Shown: piece after piece, positions 1 to 12,639 of the stretch
Layout: each line of letters begins with the position of its first letter
Position numbering within the stretch: position 1 is the first letter of the stretch
NCBI GenBank assembly: GCA_028752905.1
Contig: JAQNBH010000009.1
Location: forward strand, 30,052,976 to 30,116,975
DNA from: Cladorhizidae sp. MBARI D1340-BT2
Lineage: Eukaryota > Porifera > Demospongiae > Poecilosclerida > Cladorhizidae
Reading direction: 5' to 3'
Length of the DNA: 64,000 bases
The notes under the pieces: model-generated
What the model was told of the DNA's origin: nothing
Seen by the model: only the letters and a program-made list of their open reading frames with translations
Database searches by the model: none
Position numbers and translations under genes: made by a program

Positions 1-1113
1 GGGGGTTCTGCAGAACCACCAGAAACCCCCCTGCATACGCCCATGATAAGGGCTAGGTAACACATCCAAAGCTTTAGTGGATCTAAGTCTGTCATTATCT
101 AGTAGACTATAATAGTAAAAGAACAGCAAGATCCACACCCTTAAGAGTTCCCTTTAAATATATCAAGCTTCACTGCTGGATGCTGCCTGTACTAGAGCAA
201 GAACAAACAAAACATATAACGCAGCAGATATTAGGTTCGCTGTTGCTACCTCCCAGTATAGAGCTCATTCAATATAGTGCTCAAGTTCCATGCAAAGACA
301 GCTGTTGTTGGTCTAGTTTTAACATACAGAGGAAAATGTACCCATAGCATCTGGTTTTGTGTGTAGCACATTATGACACCATGTTAAGATAGTTGGGATA
401 TAGACAGTTGTGGGTATTATTACCACCAACAATAAGTAGTTGTATTATGCACATTGCAAGATGTTGGGGATGATTATTGTAGATTCAAATACTCACAATG
501 TGAGGATAGTCCGAACATCAAGAGGGGGGAGATGAATATATCAGGTTGCATACAAGAAGGTAAAACATGTAACATTACATCATATTATGCATAATACTAG
601 TACACTACTAAATTTATTCAAACTTGTACGATTACACTCAGCTGAACAAAAAAGCTGATTTAAATAAAGTTCTAGTATATTATTATAATGAGATTCTGAA
701 CTGCACAGAAATAATTACTCACACAGGAACTGGAAAAAAGAAAGAAAATAAAAGTGCCACAAAAGGTTAGTATTTGTCTGTCGGTATCAATTAGTTACAG
801 AACAACTTACTCTAAGCAAATTCAAGGATTCTCTTTAAATAAATCTGTTGGTTTTTTAGTCCTAACAGTTGAACAGAAATACTTCAGTCTTCATCAGAAA
901 GAAGAAAGTTTTGTCTCACATCTGGCTAGCTAGTCTGTTCCAGGTATAAAATTGACACAATCGCAGCTGAATTTGCATTTCCAAATGAATGGACAGTTCT
1001 AAGGCAGTTACACAGGATTACATCCTCACTCAAATCAATACTTAACCTGTGATAGAATAACTCTTACAAAATATAAACATCACCAGTTCACAATGAGTCA
1101 ACTGGGAGTTTGT

Positions 1114-1500
1114 CAGGGATGACAGGAGCATTTTTTTTTAATTAAAAAAACAACAACTTGTGGTTATCAATTTATAGCTCCATATATTCTTCAAACTTCA
1201 TGTTATGGACTTTATATACGGCTCATAAGATAGGTCTCTCTGTGTGCTCTATGTTGATACTAAAATATTTTTCATAGATATAACTATAGCCATGTTACAG
1301 GAGCTACAAGTGGGAAGAACCTCAAAAACCTGAATGCCTGATTTTGGTGCCTAAATATCTCCAGATTGCCAAGTGCTAGAGAGTTGAAATTAGCACCAGT
1401 GACTATAGGAAGCCCTACTCTATACAATGACAGTTTTGATTAGGCGCTAAAATGTAAGTACGTAGTCAAGCGTGCGGGTGGAAAATGAATGAAATTCATA
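1114..1500 (+). repeat. Single-arm copy of the foldback element
   Basis: This stretch resembles the left arm of the palindrome at 3791-4543: it shares the start near GACAGG.GCATTTTT, the middle motif ACTAAAATATTTTTCAT and the end near GATTAGGCGCTAAAATGTAAGTA. Similarity extends a further ~75 bases upstream (from about 1036). The opposite arm is absent. The same single arm is in the second duplicated segment at about 19135-19520. Confidence 0.75.
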
Positions 1501-3790
1501 AGACTCCCAAGCCATATTAAATTAAGTATATACCGCGGCTCCTGAGATGATGTAACGACCTATAGATGGTCTATCCTGCATTCTTTGCAATTGGTTTTAT
1601 TCAGCAAAGTAAATTCATTTATAAAACCATTTGAAGATCAGTTATCATGAAATATGCAATTCTTGTGACAGGCTCAATGTTGATATCCTTTACGATCCAG
1701 TTTTACCATCATTGGGACATTGGAAATTTTTTGGGCAATTTAGAGGACGTGCAGGAGGAGCTGCCTCTGCTACTAGATCACTTCAGAAAGGTTGTAAATG
1801 TCATGCAATGGAGCAGCAAGATACTCGTTAGGAAACTGTGGACAGTTACAGAGAGTTGCAGCTATAAATATGCCTGGTTATGCTATTACAATTCTTGCCT
1901 CAATATTCTGGGAAATATGTTACACTAATCATGACATGGTCATAATTGGTGCATGTTTCAAGGACTTTGAGAACAGTGCTTCATAGCAAGATAACATAAC
2001 TTAACTTAACAACATTAGGTAACTAAACATGAGAGGCTTAACAACCACAGTATAGGTAACTAAAATATTTTTATAGACAAAAGTGGTAGAAGTTAGGCTC
2101 CATAAATGCTACTTAAAAAAGAACGTTCAGCATTTGACAGTCAAGTACATGCTCGTGTGTGGCAGGTGTCTCTTCAATGGGATTGTTATTCCAAGCTCTA
2201 GTATGGTGGCTGCTTTGTACCAGCAGCATTAGAACAACATTAGTTATCCCTGCAGCATTAGGGGGTGGAGTATGTACAGGTGCCTTTTAATACTCTAGCA
2301 ACTCACAAGAACTGATCTAAAATGGTCTTAAGGCTTTTAAAATCATAACTTAATCAGTTTTGCAAGCAAGTATAAAGGATTTGAATGGAAAGACCCAAAC
2401 CTACCTAAAGGAAAGGTGGCTAGGGTTAAAATTTCTAAATATTTTCTAATAGCAACTGCAGATAATATTTAATTCAGTCCATCTACCTGCAATTTCTATT
2501 TGAAGGGTGGTTGCAATTGAAAGGGAGGTTATTATTAGCAGGTCTGGTTTGACAAGAAAAATGCTGTTAGCAATCGCTGATCGCAACCACTGTCCTCGAA
2601 GGAATCTTTATGGGCATTCTGCTGTTTTAGCAAGCTGTTTTTCCTACACTAGGCTACTTGTGCCAACCAGTAAACTCTCTCAATAGTTTAGACTTTGAGA
2701 AATGAGTTAGTGTCATTTGATACATTGTTTACAGTCTTCTGCTGATTTGGGCCACGATAGAGCAAGATCGTTGCAGTGGCATCTGGGATGTAAAACTTGT
2801 GAAGATTTTAACACCAGAAAGGATAGCATTAACTTTCAATAGTTCATCCTGGATCCCGTCCCTCGGACAATGATGGATGTCGCAGGGAGAGTGCATTTGA
2901 GCTTGATGGCAGCTAAGTGAGCATTCTGATCTCTGTGAGTAATATGATTTAATCAATTTCTGGCTTACATAAGTATGTTGATAAGGGATCACTAGTTACG
3001 GAGAAGAAAATGCTGACTTGCTTCCATTGAGATTAGTATGCTACACTTGTTAGTTGACATTTTTGTCCTTGGATGGGATCCTGTAAACTCTCGTAAAGGT
3101 AATGCAACCCTTACTGCTGTCAGAACAGCTAGCTATTACTAATGCCCAACTTTTCAAGGAGAAACTTGTAGAGGGTAACTCTTTGCCTCGTGATATTTGC
3201 TAGCACCTTCAATGCATAACCATCCTAGATACTGATACAGAAATCCAACAAGGAGTGCATTTTCTTCTAAAGAGAGAAGATATTCTGAGGGATTTCAGGC
3301 TATCATAGGTGAATATATAGCTTTCATTGGCTTGCAGAGACAGCAGCAAAGGTAAGGAAGGGACAGTTTATGATGGCAATATTCAATCATCATTTCTATA
3401 TTTTTATCGCTTCCTCCACCCACTCCCACAGACTAGAACAAGAAATAAAGTTTAATGTAATATTGCTGTAACCTTCTGCACATGTCCAGATAAAAATTTG
3501 GTTTTTAGCACGTTTTATGATGAATGTCCCAATTTGAAGATATCAGCTTAAAAAGGTGAATCAGTTAATGAAATATGGTATTACATTCAAAATTGAGAGC
3601 TTCTTTCTCCATCATAACACATCACAGATGTTGTTACACGACACATAGACAGAGTTACATGTACATCCTTACAAAATATATTACCCAATGATTTGACTAT
3701 GTTTCACAATACTTAACCTGTGATAGAATCATTCTTACAAAATATAAACATCATTGATCAGTTAGCAAGTAGTCAACTGTGAGTTTGTTA

Positions 3791-4543
3791 GGGGTGACCG
3801 GTGCATTTTTAAATTATAAAAAACAAACTTGTGGTTACCACTTTATAGCGCCATAGATTCTGTAAACTTCATGGTATGGACTTAATATATAGCTCAAAAG
3901 ATTGGTCTCTCCGTATGCTCGTTTTGATACTAAAATATTTTTCATATGATAACTATAGGCAAGTTACTGGAACTAAAGTGGAGGGAGCCTAAAAACCTGT
4001 ATGCCTGATTTTGCCACATAAATATCTCCAGATTGCCAAGTGCTAGAGAGTTGAAATTAGCACCAGTGGCTAGAGAAAGCCTTAATCTATTTTAGATTAG
4101 GCGCTAAAATGTAAGTACTGGTCAAGCAAGCACACAGGTGGAAAATGAATTTTATGGAATTTTAACAAAATTCATTTTACCACCGAGCATTTGACCACGT
4201 ATTTACGTTTTATCGCCTAATCAAATGCTCATTGCATAGAGTAGGGGTTCTTCTAGTTACTGGTGATAATTTCAACTCACTAGCACTTGGAAATCTGTAG
4301 ATATTTATGCAGCAAAATCAGACATTCAGGTTTTGAGGATCCCTCCACTTTAGTTCCAGTAACTTATATAATTATATGCATGAAAAATATTTTAGTATCG
4401 AAATAAAGCACACAGAGAGCGCTATCTTTTGAGCTATATATCAAGTACATACCATGAAGTTTACAGAATCTATGGAGCTATAAATTATATAGTGGAACCC
4501 CACTTGTTTTTTGTTTTATATTAAAAAATGCACCGACTCCCCC
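3791..4543. mobile_element. Foldback element, ~750-bp imperfect palindrome
   Basis: The two halves are imperfect reverse complements of each other, meeting at about 4167 around a short hairpin (AAAATGAATTTTATGG...TTCATTTTA). The outer ends are GGGGTGACCGGTGCATTTTT and its counterpart AAAAAATGCACCGACTCCCC. There is no coding sequence, so this is a non-autonomous foldback or long-inverted-repeat element. I could not find a clear target-site duplication. Its copy in the duplicated segment is at 21825-22562. Confidence 0.82.
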
Positions 4544-5127
4544 AAAATTAGTCATTTACTATACTAGCAAGTCCTCCACTCAGAACCAGTTGGGCAAGGG
4601 GGTCGCTCTCAAATGAAGTTAGTAGAAGCCGAGATGCAGTAGACAACTAGCTCCACAGATGTGGCATGAGAAACAGGGATGCTATATGAGGTTGGGTAGA
4701 ATCAATCATGGAGAGGAGAGCAAACAGTAAACTACTCACAATCACTAGCATTGTGTACATATGCACAATCATGCACTTTGCTACAGATCACCAGTTACAT
4801 CACCTCCCTAACCACAGGCAGCTGCAACAAGCATCCAGGGGTAAAGGTCAGCCAACTGGTATAAGTCAGCAGTGTATAGACCTACTATGCTTGTTAGTAA
4901 CTGTCCATCACTGGGGTCTACTTTTAAGTACTATTCAGGGCTGCATTTATGATTGAGTTGAGGGGGGAGGAAGGGGGGTACATATTTAACAACACTATAC
5001 AATAATAGAATACCGGTATCTCAAGATCTCAAGAGGGGTGGAGGATCAGCAGTTTACCTTTGCATATGCATGCCTGAATGTGCTACAACCTGTTACTATG
5101 ATAATTAATGAACCAGAGACCAGACAA

Positions 5128-5200
5128 AGGGCTCTTAGCTCAACTGGTTAAGGACACCACATTCCAGCTATTATATCTGATGATTCTAGGGGGGTAAAGA
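5128..5200 (+). other. tRNA-like promoter (A box), possible old SINE head
   Basis: GGGCTCTTAGCTCAACTGGTTAAGG-type sequence fits a tRNA 5' half with a RNA polymerase III A box (TAGCTCAACTGG). A clean B box and a pairing acceptor stem are missing, so it is not a functional tRNA gene. It may be the head of a tRNA-derived SINE. It also occurs at 23154-23225. Confidence 0.3.
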
Positions 5201-5659
5201 AATCTTTGACCCAAAAATCAACCTCATAGTTGGTTGCATCTGGAGTTATTGCAGTCCTGTCAAAATCAGGTGTAAAGTCTCCCTATATTTTAAGGACCAT
5301 TTTAAGTTTAGTGTTTGGCTAGTCTTGTGAAGTGCTTGTAGACGTACTTGGTGGTGCAAATTACCACTTATTATCACCTATCAAGTTATGGTCAATATAA
5401 CTAGTTCTTTTCTTGTGTACCAAATGCAAGAAACCTTCACCTTACCAAGCGTTGACTATGCAACAATAAAATGTTATGCTCTATGATAGTCATATCTGGT
5501 GCTGTCACATAATGATAGTGGGATAATACTGCTATATCTTCAGCAAAAAAGTCAGTGCGACCATAATTTTTTTTTAATTTCTAGGCAAGTACCCTAGTCC
5601 CGAGTAATGGACGACCAGCATTAGAACTTTCAGATGAAAATTAACCCACTGTTCCTCTA

Positions 5660-5990
5660 CATGAATAAGGCATGGTTACATTATATTAATAAGGTGTGGT
5701 CACTAGAGGGTGTTTTGCCACTCCTTTACATGTTTAAAGTCTTGGCTGCATAAGGTGAGGCCTATTGCTCTTCCATAAGGCAAGGTTGCGTGAGATAAGA
5801 CCTCTTGCCCTTCTAAAAGTCATGGTGGTATGTCATGCTTGCATAAGGCATCAGTCCCAGCCCTTTCATTAATAGTTTACAAGTATGGGGTGTGGCCTCC
5901 TACCTTTCTTTAGATGCTGCCCCTCCTTACTGTATATGACATATGTTTGCATGGAGTGTGGACAACTTCCATTCAATGCATGTATAATGC
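5660..5990. repeat. Degenerate tandem repeat, ~55-60 bp unit
   Basis: Irregular units built around AAGGCATGGTTGCAT, GTGTGGCCTCCTGCC and CCTTTACATGT recur here. The array is cut short at 5990 by the inverted-repeat segment, whereas in the second copy it continues to about 24230. Confidence 0.6.
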
Positions 5991-8260
5991 TTTCCAGAGG
6001 TGGCACACAGTTGAGTTAATTCCCTCTGATGATTCTCCAAAGAAGAACATTCCCTTCTTAAATGGCTGAAGTGAAACAAATACACAATCACATGTACAAT
6101 AAAGTTACTTCTTTTCGATGCATAACATGCACAACGTTACTAGCCCTCTCCAAATAAGAATGTTTGTCAACAGATTGGTGAAATGTTGGCTAGACAGCTA
6201 GATACAGGTTAGTGTAAATCTTGCAAGGGTTAATTGGTGGCCGAGGTGTCATCACCAAAATCCTGCTTACTTCTTATTTGTTGCCAATCAGCATGTTCGA
6301 ATAACCTTACGAATATGGCCCTCTAGCAACTTTTCCCCCCTCCATTATGTACAATTTTATAATAATCTGTTAACTGTGAAAAAACAAACTCTATGTTGCA
6401 ATAATACCAGTTAGAGACTGCTGACAAACAAGCTATTGACTAGTCTAGTCTAGGTAAAGTTCAACTACTGACCTTTGTAGATTTAGAGTACCCTACTTAG
6501 TTAAAGCCTTGCACACAAAGTCTGACTAAAGATCTAGGGTTTGCTAATCCCTACTTATGGCACAGCTTACTTTGAAAAAAAAGATTGCAAATGCTATCTA
6601 GTAGTGAAGCTATGACTTAAAAACCAGTTAAAGCCCAGCTACCACAGAACTCAAGAGATCATGACCCGTAACACAGTCTGAATCTACTTACTTCTTCCAT
6701 AATGTGCTTCATGATAGCTTTTCAACATCTTCTGCTGGTAGAACAGGAGCTGTAGGACAAAGATATGTCCTCTGAAAAGGTGTGTAATCATGCATTATTT
6801 CTTTATAAAGAGTTGTGTCTCCTATATTGTTTTTATCTAGTTTTCTGTGTCTCCTACCACTATGCTTGAAACTTTGTCAACAGATTTTTTAATTATTGAT
6901 CTATCATTAGCTAAGGTTGAAAGGTATTGTTCTCTTGGCAGACATGCTGGACTTATGTTCAGTCGGGTTACTTGTCTTTCTCTTGCTATTTAAAAATATT
7001 TTCGTACATTTTACTGGCCTTTGGGGTTGCTATTGCTTTTAGTGAACATGGGTGTCTTGTGAAGCCTACTGATTGTGCTCTAAAATAATCTTAGCCACAT
7101 AATGTGGGAATAATCTGCAGGGTTTGTTTGGTGTGATGCAAAATTTCAATCCTTGTTCTGTATTTTAGTTTCTTTCTGTTGGAGTGATCCTAATGTGATG
7201 GTTTACTATGAAGGAATGTTTTTTTGTCGTGTTGTGTTGTGGGCCTATTTGGGTCAATTAGTTGTGGGGGGCAGTTTTTTGGCACCTCCTCTACCAGTAA
7301 ACTCCCCTACCCCAAAAAACAATAACAACCAAAAAACAACAACAGGCCATGTAGTGTGAGGGTCCTGCCTGTTGTGTTATGAAGGGGTTGGAGAGGGTTT
7401 GAGGTTTGGTGAGTTTGGAGGGAGTCAATCATGTCCAGCTTAGTTCTCTTATGGTAGGCAGGTATTATTGTATACTCGGAGGGGATTATGTCTAGGGACC
7501 TGGTTATGGTATACTGAGCAGGGATTATGTCTAGGGGCCTGGTTATGGTATACTGGGCAGGGATTATGTCTAGGGGCCTGGTTATGGTATACTGGGCAGG
7601 GATTATGTCTAGAGTACTAGTTATGGTATACTGAGCAGGGATTATGTCTGCTGGGTTATGGTATACTTGGCAGGGATTATGTCTAGGGGCTGGGTTATGG
7701 TATACTGGGCAGGGATTATGTCTAGGGGCCTGGATATGGTATACTGGGCAGGGATTATGTCTGGTTTGGTTCCAGCTATGGCACCCTGTGGGGGAGTGGG
7801 GGACAGGCATGATGGCCAACCCAAGGATACAATCATTGTTAATTATGAGCTGTAGGCTGGATCCTGAAGCCAAGGGAGAACCACACTACCCAGTTGAAAG
7901 AACATATCCTCCAATGTAGGCATATGGATTTTCTCTGGAGACTGCAAATCTCTGTGCTAGAGGAAGCTCTCTGATGTGTTTTTTTATTTGTCATCCAGTT
8001 CTTTTGGGAGGCTGTTCTGGATTGGCTCAGGGTATCCTTCCAAGAAGTAGAAATTCTCTAGTGTATTTATTGCTAAGGGTGGCAGTGTTAGTGTTGTGTG
8101 TGTGTGTATCAACTTAGTGTTTACAGTTATTGCTGGAGATAATCCGGAATGTGATTATCTTCTTCTTGCCTGTGAATGAATGATAGTGTGGTATATAGAT
8201 GGGGTGCAGTGGGAGGGTCACCTGTGGGGGAGGGGGAATCTGTCCTGTGTCTGCAACCTG
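5989..8260 (+). repeat. Inverted dispersed segment, copy 1 (~2.3 kb)
   Basis: This segment is the reverse complement of 50846-53385. The match begins at GCTTTCCAGAGGTGGCAC and ends at CTGTCCTGTGT; the sequence beyond each end is unrelated. It contains no recognised transposase. A 68-codon ORF (7153-7359 plus) is kept in the partner (52004-52210 minus) with a few residue changes, and a 39-bp minisatellite sits next to it. The ends carry no obvious terminal inverted repeats. It may be a non-autonomous mobile element or a duplicated fragment of a larger one. Confidence 0.85.
7440..7765 (+). repeat. 39-bp minisatellite (about 8 units)
   Basis: Units read approximately GGGATTATGTCTAGGGGCCT followed by GGTTATGGTATACTGGGCA. 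The period of 39 is a multiple of three, so several frames on both strands stay open and give 13-residue peptide repeats; these long ORFs (including 7307-7873 minus) are best explained by the repeat, not by selection. The partner array at 51310-51905 is longer. Confidence 0.9.
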
Positions 8261-11200
8261 AGTTCTCCACAACTTTTGGGTTTACGACGGATTTTTCTCT
8301 ATGGTAATGTTGATGACTGATATCAGACTGCTGCTATGAAGTAACATGCTTTGCCCTTCAATAGGTCAACATCTATAGTCCAATGTGGAGGGATATCATA
8401 TAGTATTCACTAGTCCGGCATGTTCTAGTCTAAGCAGAGAGTCCTATTCAAAAGACAAAAACAGTTTTCCTTAATATCAATGTTGAGCTCAAGATCTGTG
8501 ATATTATGAAGAACTGGATAAATTTAGCTTGAGTGGCAGTGGAATGCAGTATAGGAGAGTGGATTGCCAATGATTTTATGTGGAGCTAAAAATAGGTGAA
8601 GATCTTCCACACTGAAGTTCAGTTATCGATGAAATTCAATTATTATAACTCCATTTGTTGGAATAATTGGGCGGCTACAATACGTATGCAGCTTAATAAA
8701 ATCAGGCAGATCATTCCTGAGAAGAAACTTGACCTGCCAGCTTTAGCTAGAGAGCTCCATTATAGCACCAGGATCAGAATGAATTTCTGTCAGCTTTTAT
8801 GGTGGGCCTGCATTGTCCAAGCATAGAATAGGGGGAGGATTGGTGTTCGGAATATATCTGAATTCCAATGCCCCACGATGATGGGAGTGTAGAATAGTCT
8901 TGTCAGGAGGGCAATGGTATTAAGATAAACTACCACAAGCATAGAAAATCCCTCACATCATGGTGAAGGAACTGTTTCCATTAGTGATTGGGAAAGCTTT
9001 ATGGGAAAAAATTGTGGTGGGCATAAGCAGCTAAATACTGGTGTAGCAGTGTTGTATTGGTGGCCATCCTGATATTAGGTGGTAGAAAAGTTGTCAATGT
9101 GATGCACCTCATGAAAAGCCTGTTCTTCTTTTGCTCTAATATAATCTGCTAATTATAAGCCAGCACATCCCTGGGAGAGAGAATAGAGCAGTGGATAATC
9201 TGTCCCAAAATGATGTAACATATTTCTGTGCCCGCCATCAGAGAACCTGATGTCGTCTCACAAGAACTGTAAGTAACTCTAGTATCTAGCTGGCCGAACT
9301 GGGCTAAAGAGAGGTGAAGAAACTTATTGATTAGGAATGGCCAAGGTTACATACTGCAGTAGTCAGTAAAAATACCAGGAATTTTAAATTGCAGTGGGGC
9401 TTCAGGCAGTTCAGCAACAGAGACGGGGTGCCGTGCATGCAGCTTCATGTCATAGATTGCTGGGTCAGGGTTAACCATCATACCATCAAATATACTTGTC
9501 AGCAAACTGATTTCTCTACATCGCTGATGGCAAGAAAGACCACTTGGAGCCTGCCCATCAACATCTACAATACATTCTGCAGGGAATCAAATGGTTGGAA
9601 GCATACCAAGGTTGGGAGAAATGACAGAAATTGCCATATATCTCCCTATATTCTTAGAAAGCTGAAAGGAGGTGGGGTACCACTCATACCATTGTACATC
9701 ACACATTGGGATTCATGCTGCTTTAACCTCTGTTGCTTTCCAAGGTCAGGAGAAATGAAATGACAGTCTATCAGAAGCCTCTATGAACCAACATGCCACT
9801 TGTCTTGCTCAGCTATTGCAGTGGGTTATCCGTCCTGCCAGGACATCATAAGAATGACTATTACAGTCGAAGATAGACAATTTTCATCACGGAATCCAGC
9901 TCTTCATCGGGAAGAAAAAGTCAGATATCTGTCCAGTCAGGACTCTGCTTAACCTCTGGGTAAAAAAAGGCCCAATCTCTGTGTTTCGAGACAGCACATA
10001 TCTGACATGTCAATGGTTAGTGGTTGCATGACGGTCCCCAGCCAAGGCAGGGTTAGATGCATCTGGGTACTGTAGACCCAAATGCATTCAACGTATTGGG
10101 ATCTACACTATAGTTCGGATAAGGGAAAACTTTGGATATATGAAAAGCAAGCAAGTCATTATAAACATGTCGATACTGACTTAGGTGTTTGAATAATTGC
10201 TAATATCATTAGCGATTTTAGTCTGCAGGGCCATGGAATGTGAGCAGCTTACTTCCTGAAGGAGAAGCAGCTATGTCCTCAGTTGCAGCCATGATGTCGT
10301 ATACACATATTCATTCATTTACAGTATTTTTGTGTATATTTTACACGAGCAATTATTGTTGGTTACTACATCCTGTACAATAACACTATTTACTAAAATA
10401 AGATGCAAGAGTTCTTTGCTTCAGGTTATCATGCCTCTTTGTGCATGCCAGATGTCTCACTCCTTTAACAACCACCAGTGCTGTCTCGGAGGATTAAGAA
10501 TTGCCTGCAACACTTGGTGGTCTATCTCATCATGCCAGTTTGCCCCTAGCAAGTGGTGTGCTTCTGATACTCCTTCATGTAAATTTTCATGGAATTCCAC
10601 TGAGACTTGATGCCTTGGCCCCTTTTCTGAATGAAATAGAAATATAGAGTGCTTCCAAGCTGGTCGTCTTTAGCAAGGCTCATGACATGACTTGAACTCT
10701 CCACTGACTATGAATGCTGCTGCTAACTGTCGAAGTTTTGTTTCATTCTTCATGATCTCTGTTATCGTTGCATTTCTACTGCCATACGCTTGTGAGAGTC
10801 TAGCTCAAGTGGGTTTTAAAATATCTTGCCAAGCACAGCCAACTATGACTCATTAGATAAAACTCTGCTCTTCTTTTTGCAGGCTTAGCGAACTGATTTG
10901 ACTTTCACCTGCAAATCTCTAGCCCTCCCTAATGAAATCTCCCATTGATGATCATTACCATGCAACTGAGTTTGAATAATCCGACATTCTGATACGTGAA
11001 AGTCTACTGTGCCACAGCTTCAGCATAGGAGCAGCCACAAGTCACACGAAGAAGGGCATGGAAGATTCAGTGATCTAGAGACCTGGAGCTTGCAGCAGCT
11101 TGGCATACATAGAGTACATTTATACCTTAAGAGAACAGCTAGCCAGTTACTCCAGGTTGCCTGTGTCATAAAGTACGGTAATTACATTTCAATATGAACT

Positions 11201-11766
11201 ATGGGTACAATAGCTAATGATGGGGAATGGTGTGCAACAGTGATTGGTGGAAAGGAATGGAGGCAATATGTTGCTTTACTGGTTGGGGCAGATGCTGGGC
11301 CTCACAGTACCTCTAACTGTATTAGCACTTTGTTAATGACGGGTTTGGTTTCTGATCCATCAGCCTGGTAAGTCCCTGGCAGTTGAGGCACTAGCAAGAG
11401 GTAGGTAGAGTTATAATAACACAAGTATTTACAGATATATTCTGTTGATATGTTCTTTTTACTCATAACTTTCCTAATATTGCCCATTGGCGTCTAGAAT
11501 GCGAAGGGAGTTACCCAGGTAATTTCCCCTGCACGCGGACACTGTTTATTGGAATCACCTGTTTTTTTAAATTACCAGATGTTTTTATTATTTTTTGTTG
11601 TTGTTGTATGTGGCTCATTGAGGTGTGAGTATCCATTGATATTCAGACTATATCTCCTAACTTTCTACCTAACACGAGGCTAGAAGAATCTTTAGAGATG
11701 GCAAGACAAGTGAAGCTAGACTCCAAGTAAGATTATTATGTGGATGAGCTAACCAGTTTGTTACAT
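8261..11766. other. Unassigned 3.5 kb with decayed coding-like stretches
   Basis: No gene is recognised here. On the minus strand two stretches read like old protein-coding sequence interrupted by frameshifts and stops: about 9350-9620 and about 10330-10860. I could not match either to a family. A 124-codon plus-strand ORF at 9389-9763 overlaps the first and is probably its shadow. The rest (8261-9350, 9780-10330, 10870-11760) shows no structure I can support. Confidence 0.4.
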
Positions 11767-12400
11767 AGTGTGCTCGAAGTTAGTTTTAGCTAGATCATTT
11801 TTATAGCTAGCTAGCTAGTTGTATATAGGCTATCTTTTTAGGTAGCGCTCAAGGTAGCTAGCTGTAGGTCATCTTATAGCTAGTGCTCGAAGTAGACAGT
11901 TGTAGATCATATTTATATAGCTTAGCTAATTAGTAAAGTAAATAATTGTAGTTCATCTTTGGATAGCAAAGTTTCGAGCTCTCGAGGTATAGTAGTTTAG
12001 GCCATCTTTATATCTAGCAAAGTAGCTAGCGCTTGAAGTGTATAGGCAGTTTTAGCTGATCTTTATAGCTAGCAAATTAGAAGTTGGCTTATCATTATAG
12101 CTAAGCAAATTAGCTAGCGCTTGAAGTTGGAAGTTTTAGATAATCATTATAGCTGGCAAATTAGCTAGCGCTTGAACTGTATAAGCAGTTTTAGCTGATC
12201 TTTATAGCTAGCATATTAGCTAGCGCTTGAAGTTGGCAGTTTTAGATGATCATTATAGCTAGGAAATTAGCTAGTGATTCAAGTTGGTAGTTTTAGATGA
12301 TCATTATAGGTAGCAAATTAGCTAGCGCTTGAAGAAGGCAGTTGTAGCTGATATATATATAGCCAGCAATAGCTAGCACTGGAGGTAGCTAGACTACCAA
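11767..12400. repeat. Tandem repeat, ~51-bp AGCTAGC-rich unit
   Basis: Units of about 51 bases are built from TTAGCTAGCGCTTGAAGTTG, a GCAGTTTTAGATGATC part and ATTATAGCTAGCAAA. They become more degenerate towards the left, where single AGCTAGCTAGCT runs occur. No coding potential. Confidence 0.8.
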
Positions 12401-12639
12401 GCAAACCATGGTATTCTATAGCCAGTGCTAGTATATATTTCAGCTCGGCTAGCTTTGGGATGATCTAGCAACAATGCATTTATATTACATATCCACTATA
12501 AATATTATTCATAGTCATAGTAGTTTGCATACATAGGATTGGTAAAAGTTGTGCTACTGGAAGAAAAAACAACCAAGAAAATGTGAAGAAAGAAAGAAGA
12601 AAAAAACGAGTTATGATGTGGATGGTAAGTGACACAGAA

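Larger units (their letters stand above)
1..5990. repeat. Segmental duplication, copy 1 (~6 kb)
   Basis: This segment matches 18014-24027 in the same direction almost throughout, with scattered substitutions and small indels. It opens with a G-rich hAT terminus (positions 1-45) followed by ATAAGGGCTAGG, the same junction as at 18058, so the duplication includes the end of a hAT element and its flank. I see no convincing gene: the short ORFs (for example 1647-1928 plus and 2729-2992 minus) are present in both copies but differ mostly by amino-acid-changing substitutions or a shifted stop. The match ends at about 5990, where copy 1 runs into the inverted-repeat segment and copy 2 continues into a degenerate tandem repeat. 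Confidence 0.93.

Noticed and set aside
1647..1928. ORF with a signal-peptide-like start (MKYAILVT...), present in both duplicated segments
   Set aside because: The partner at 19662-19886 is shortened by a stop, and nearly all differences change the amino acid. There are no recognisable domains, so I see no sign of selection.
2729..2992. 87-codon minus ORF kept in both segmental copies (partner 20756-21019)
   Set aside because: Retention can be explained by the recent duplication; the five differences I see between the copies change residues, and there is no known motif.
5128..5200. Functional tRNA gene
   Set aside because: A good A box but no B box and no pairing acceptor stem; at most an old SINE head.
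7307..7873. 188-codon minus ORF with 13-residue repeats
   Set aside because: Product of the 39-base period; equivalent frames are open on the other strand.
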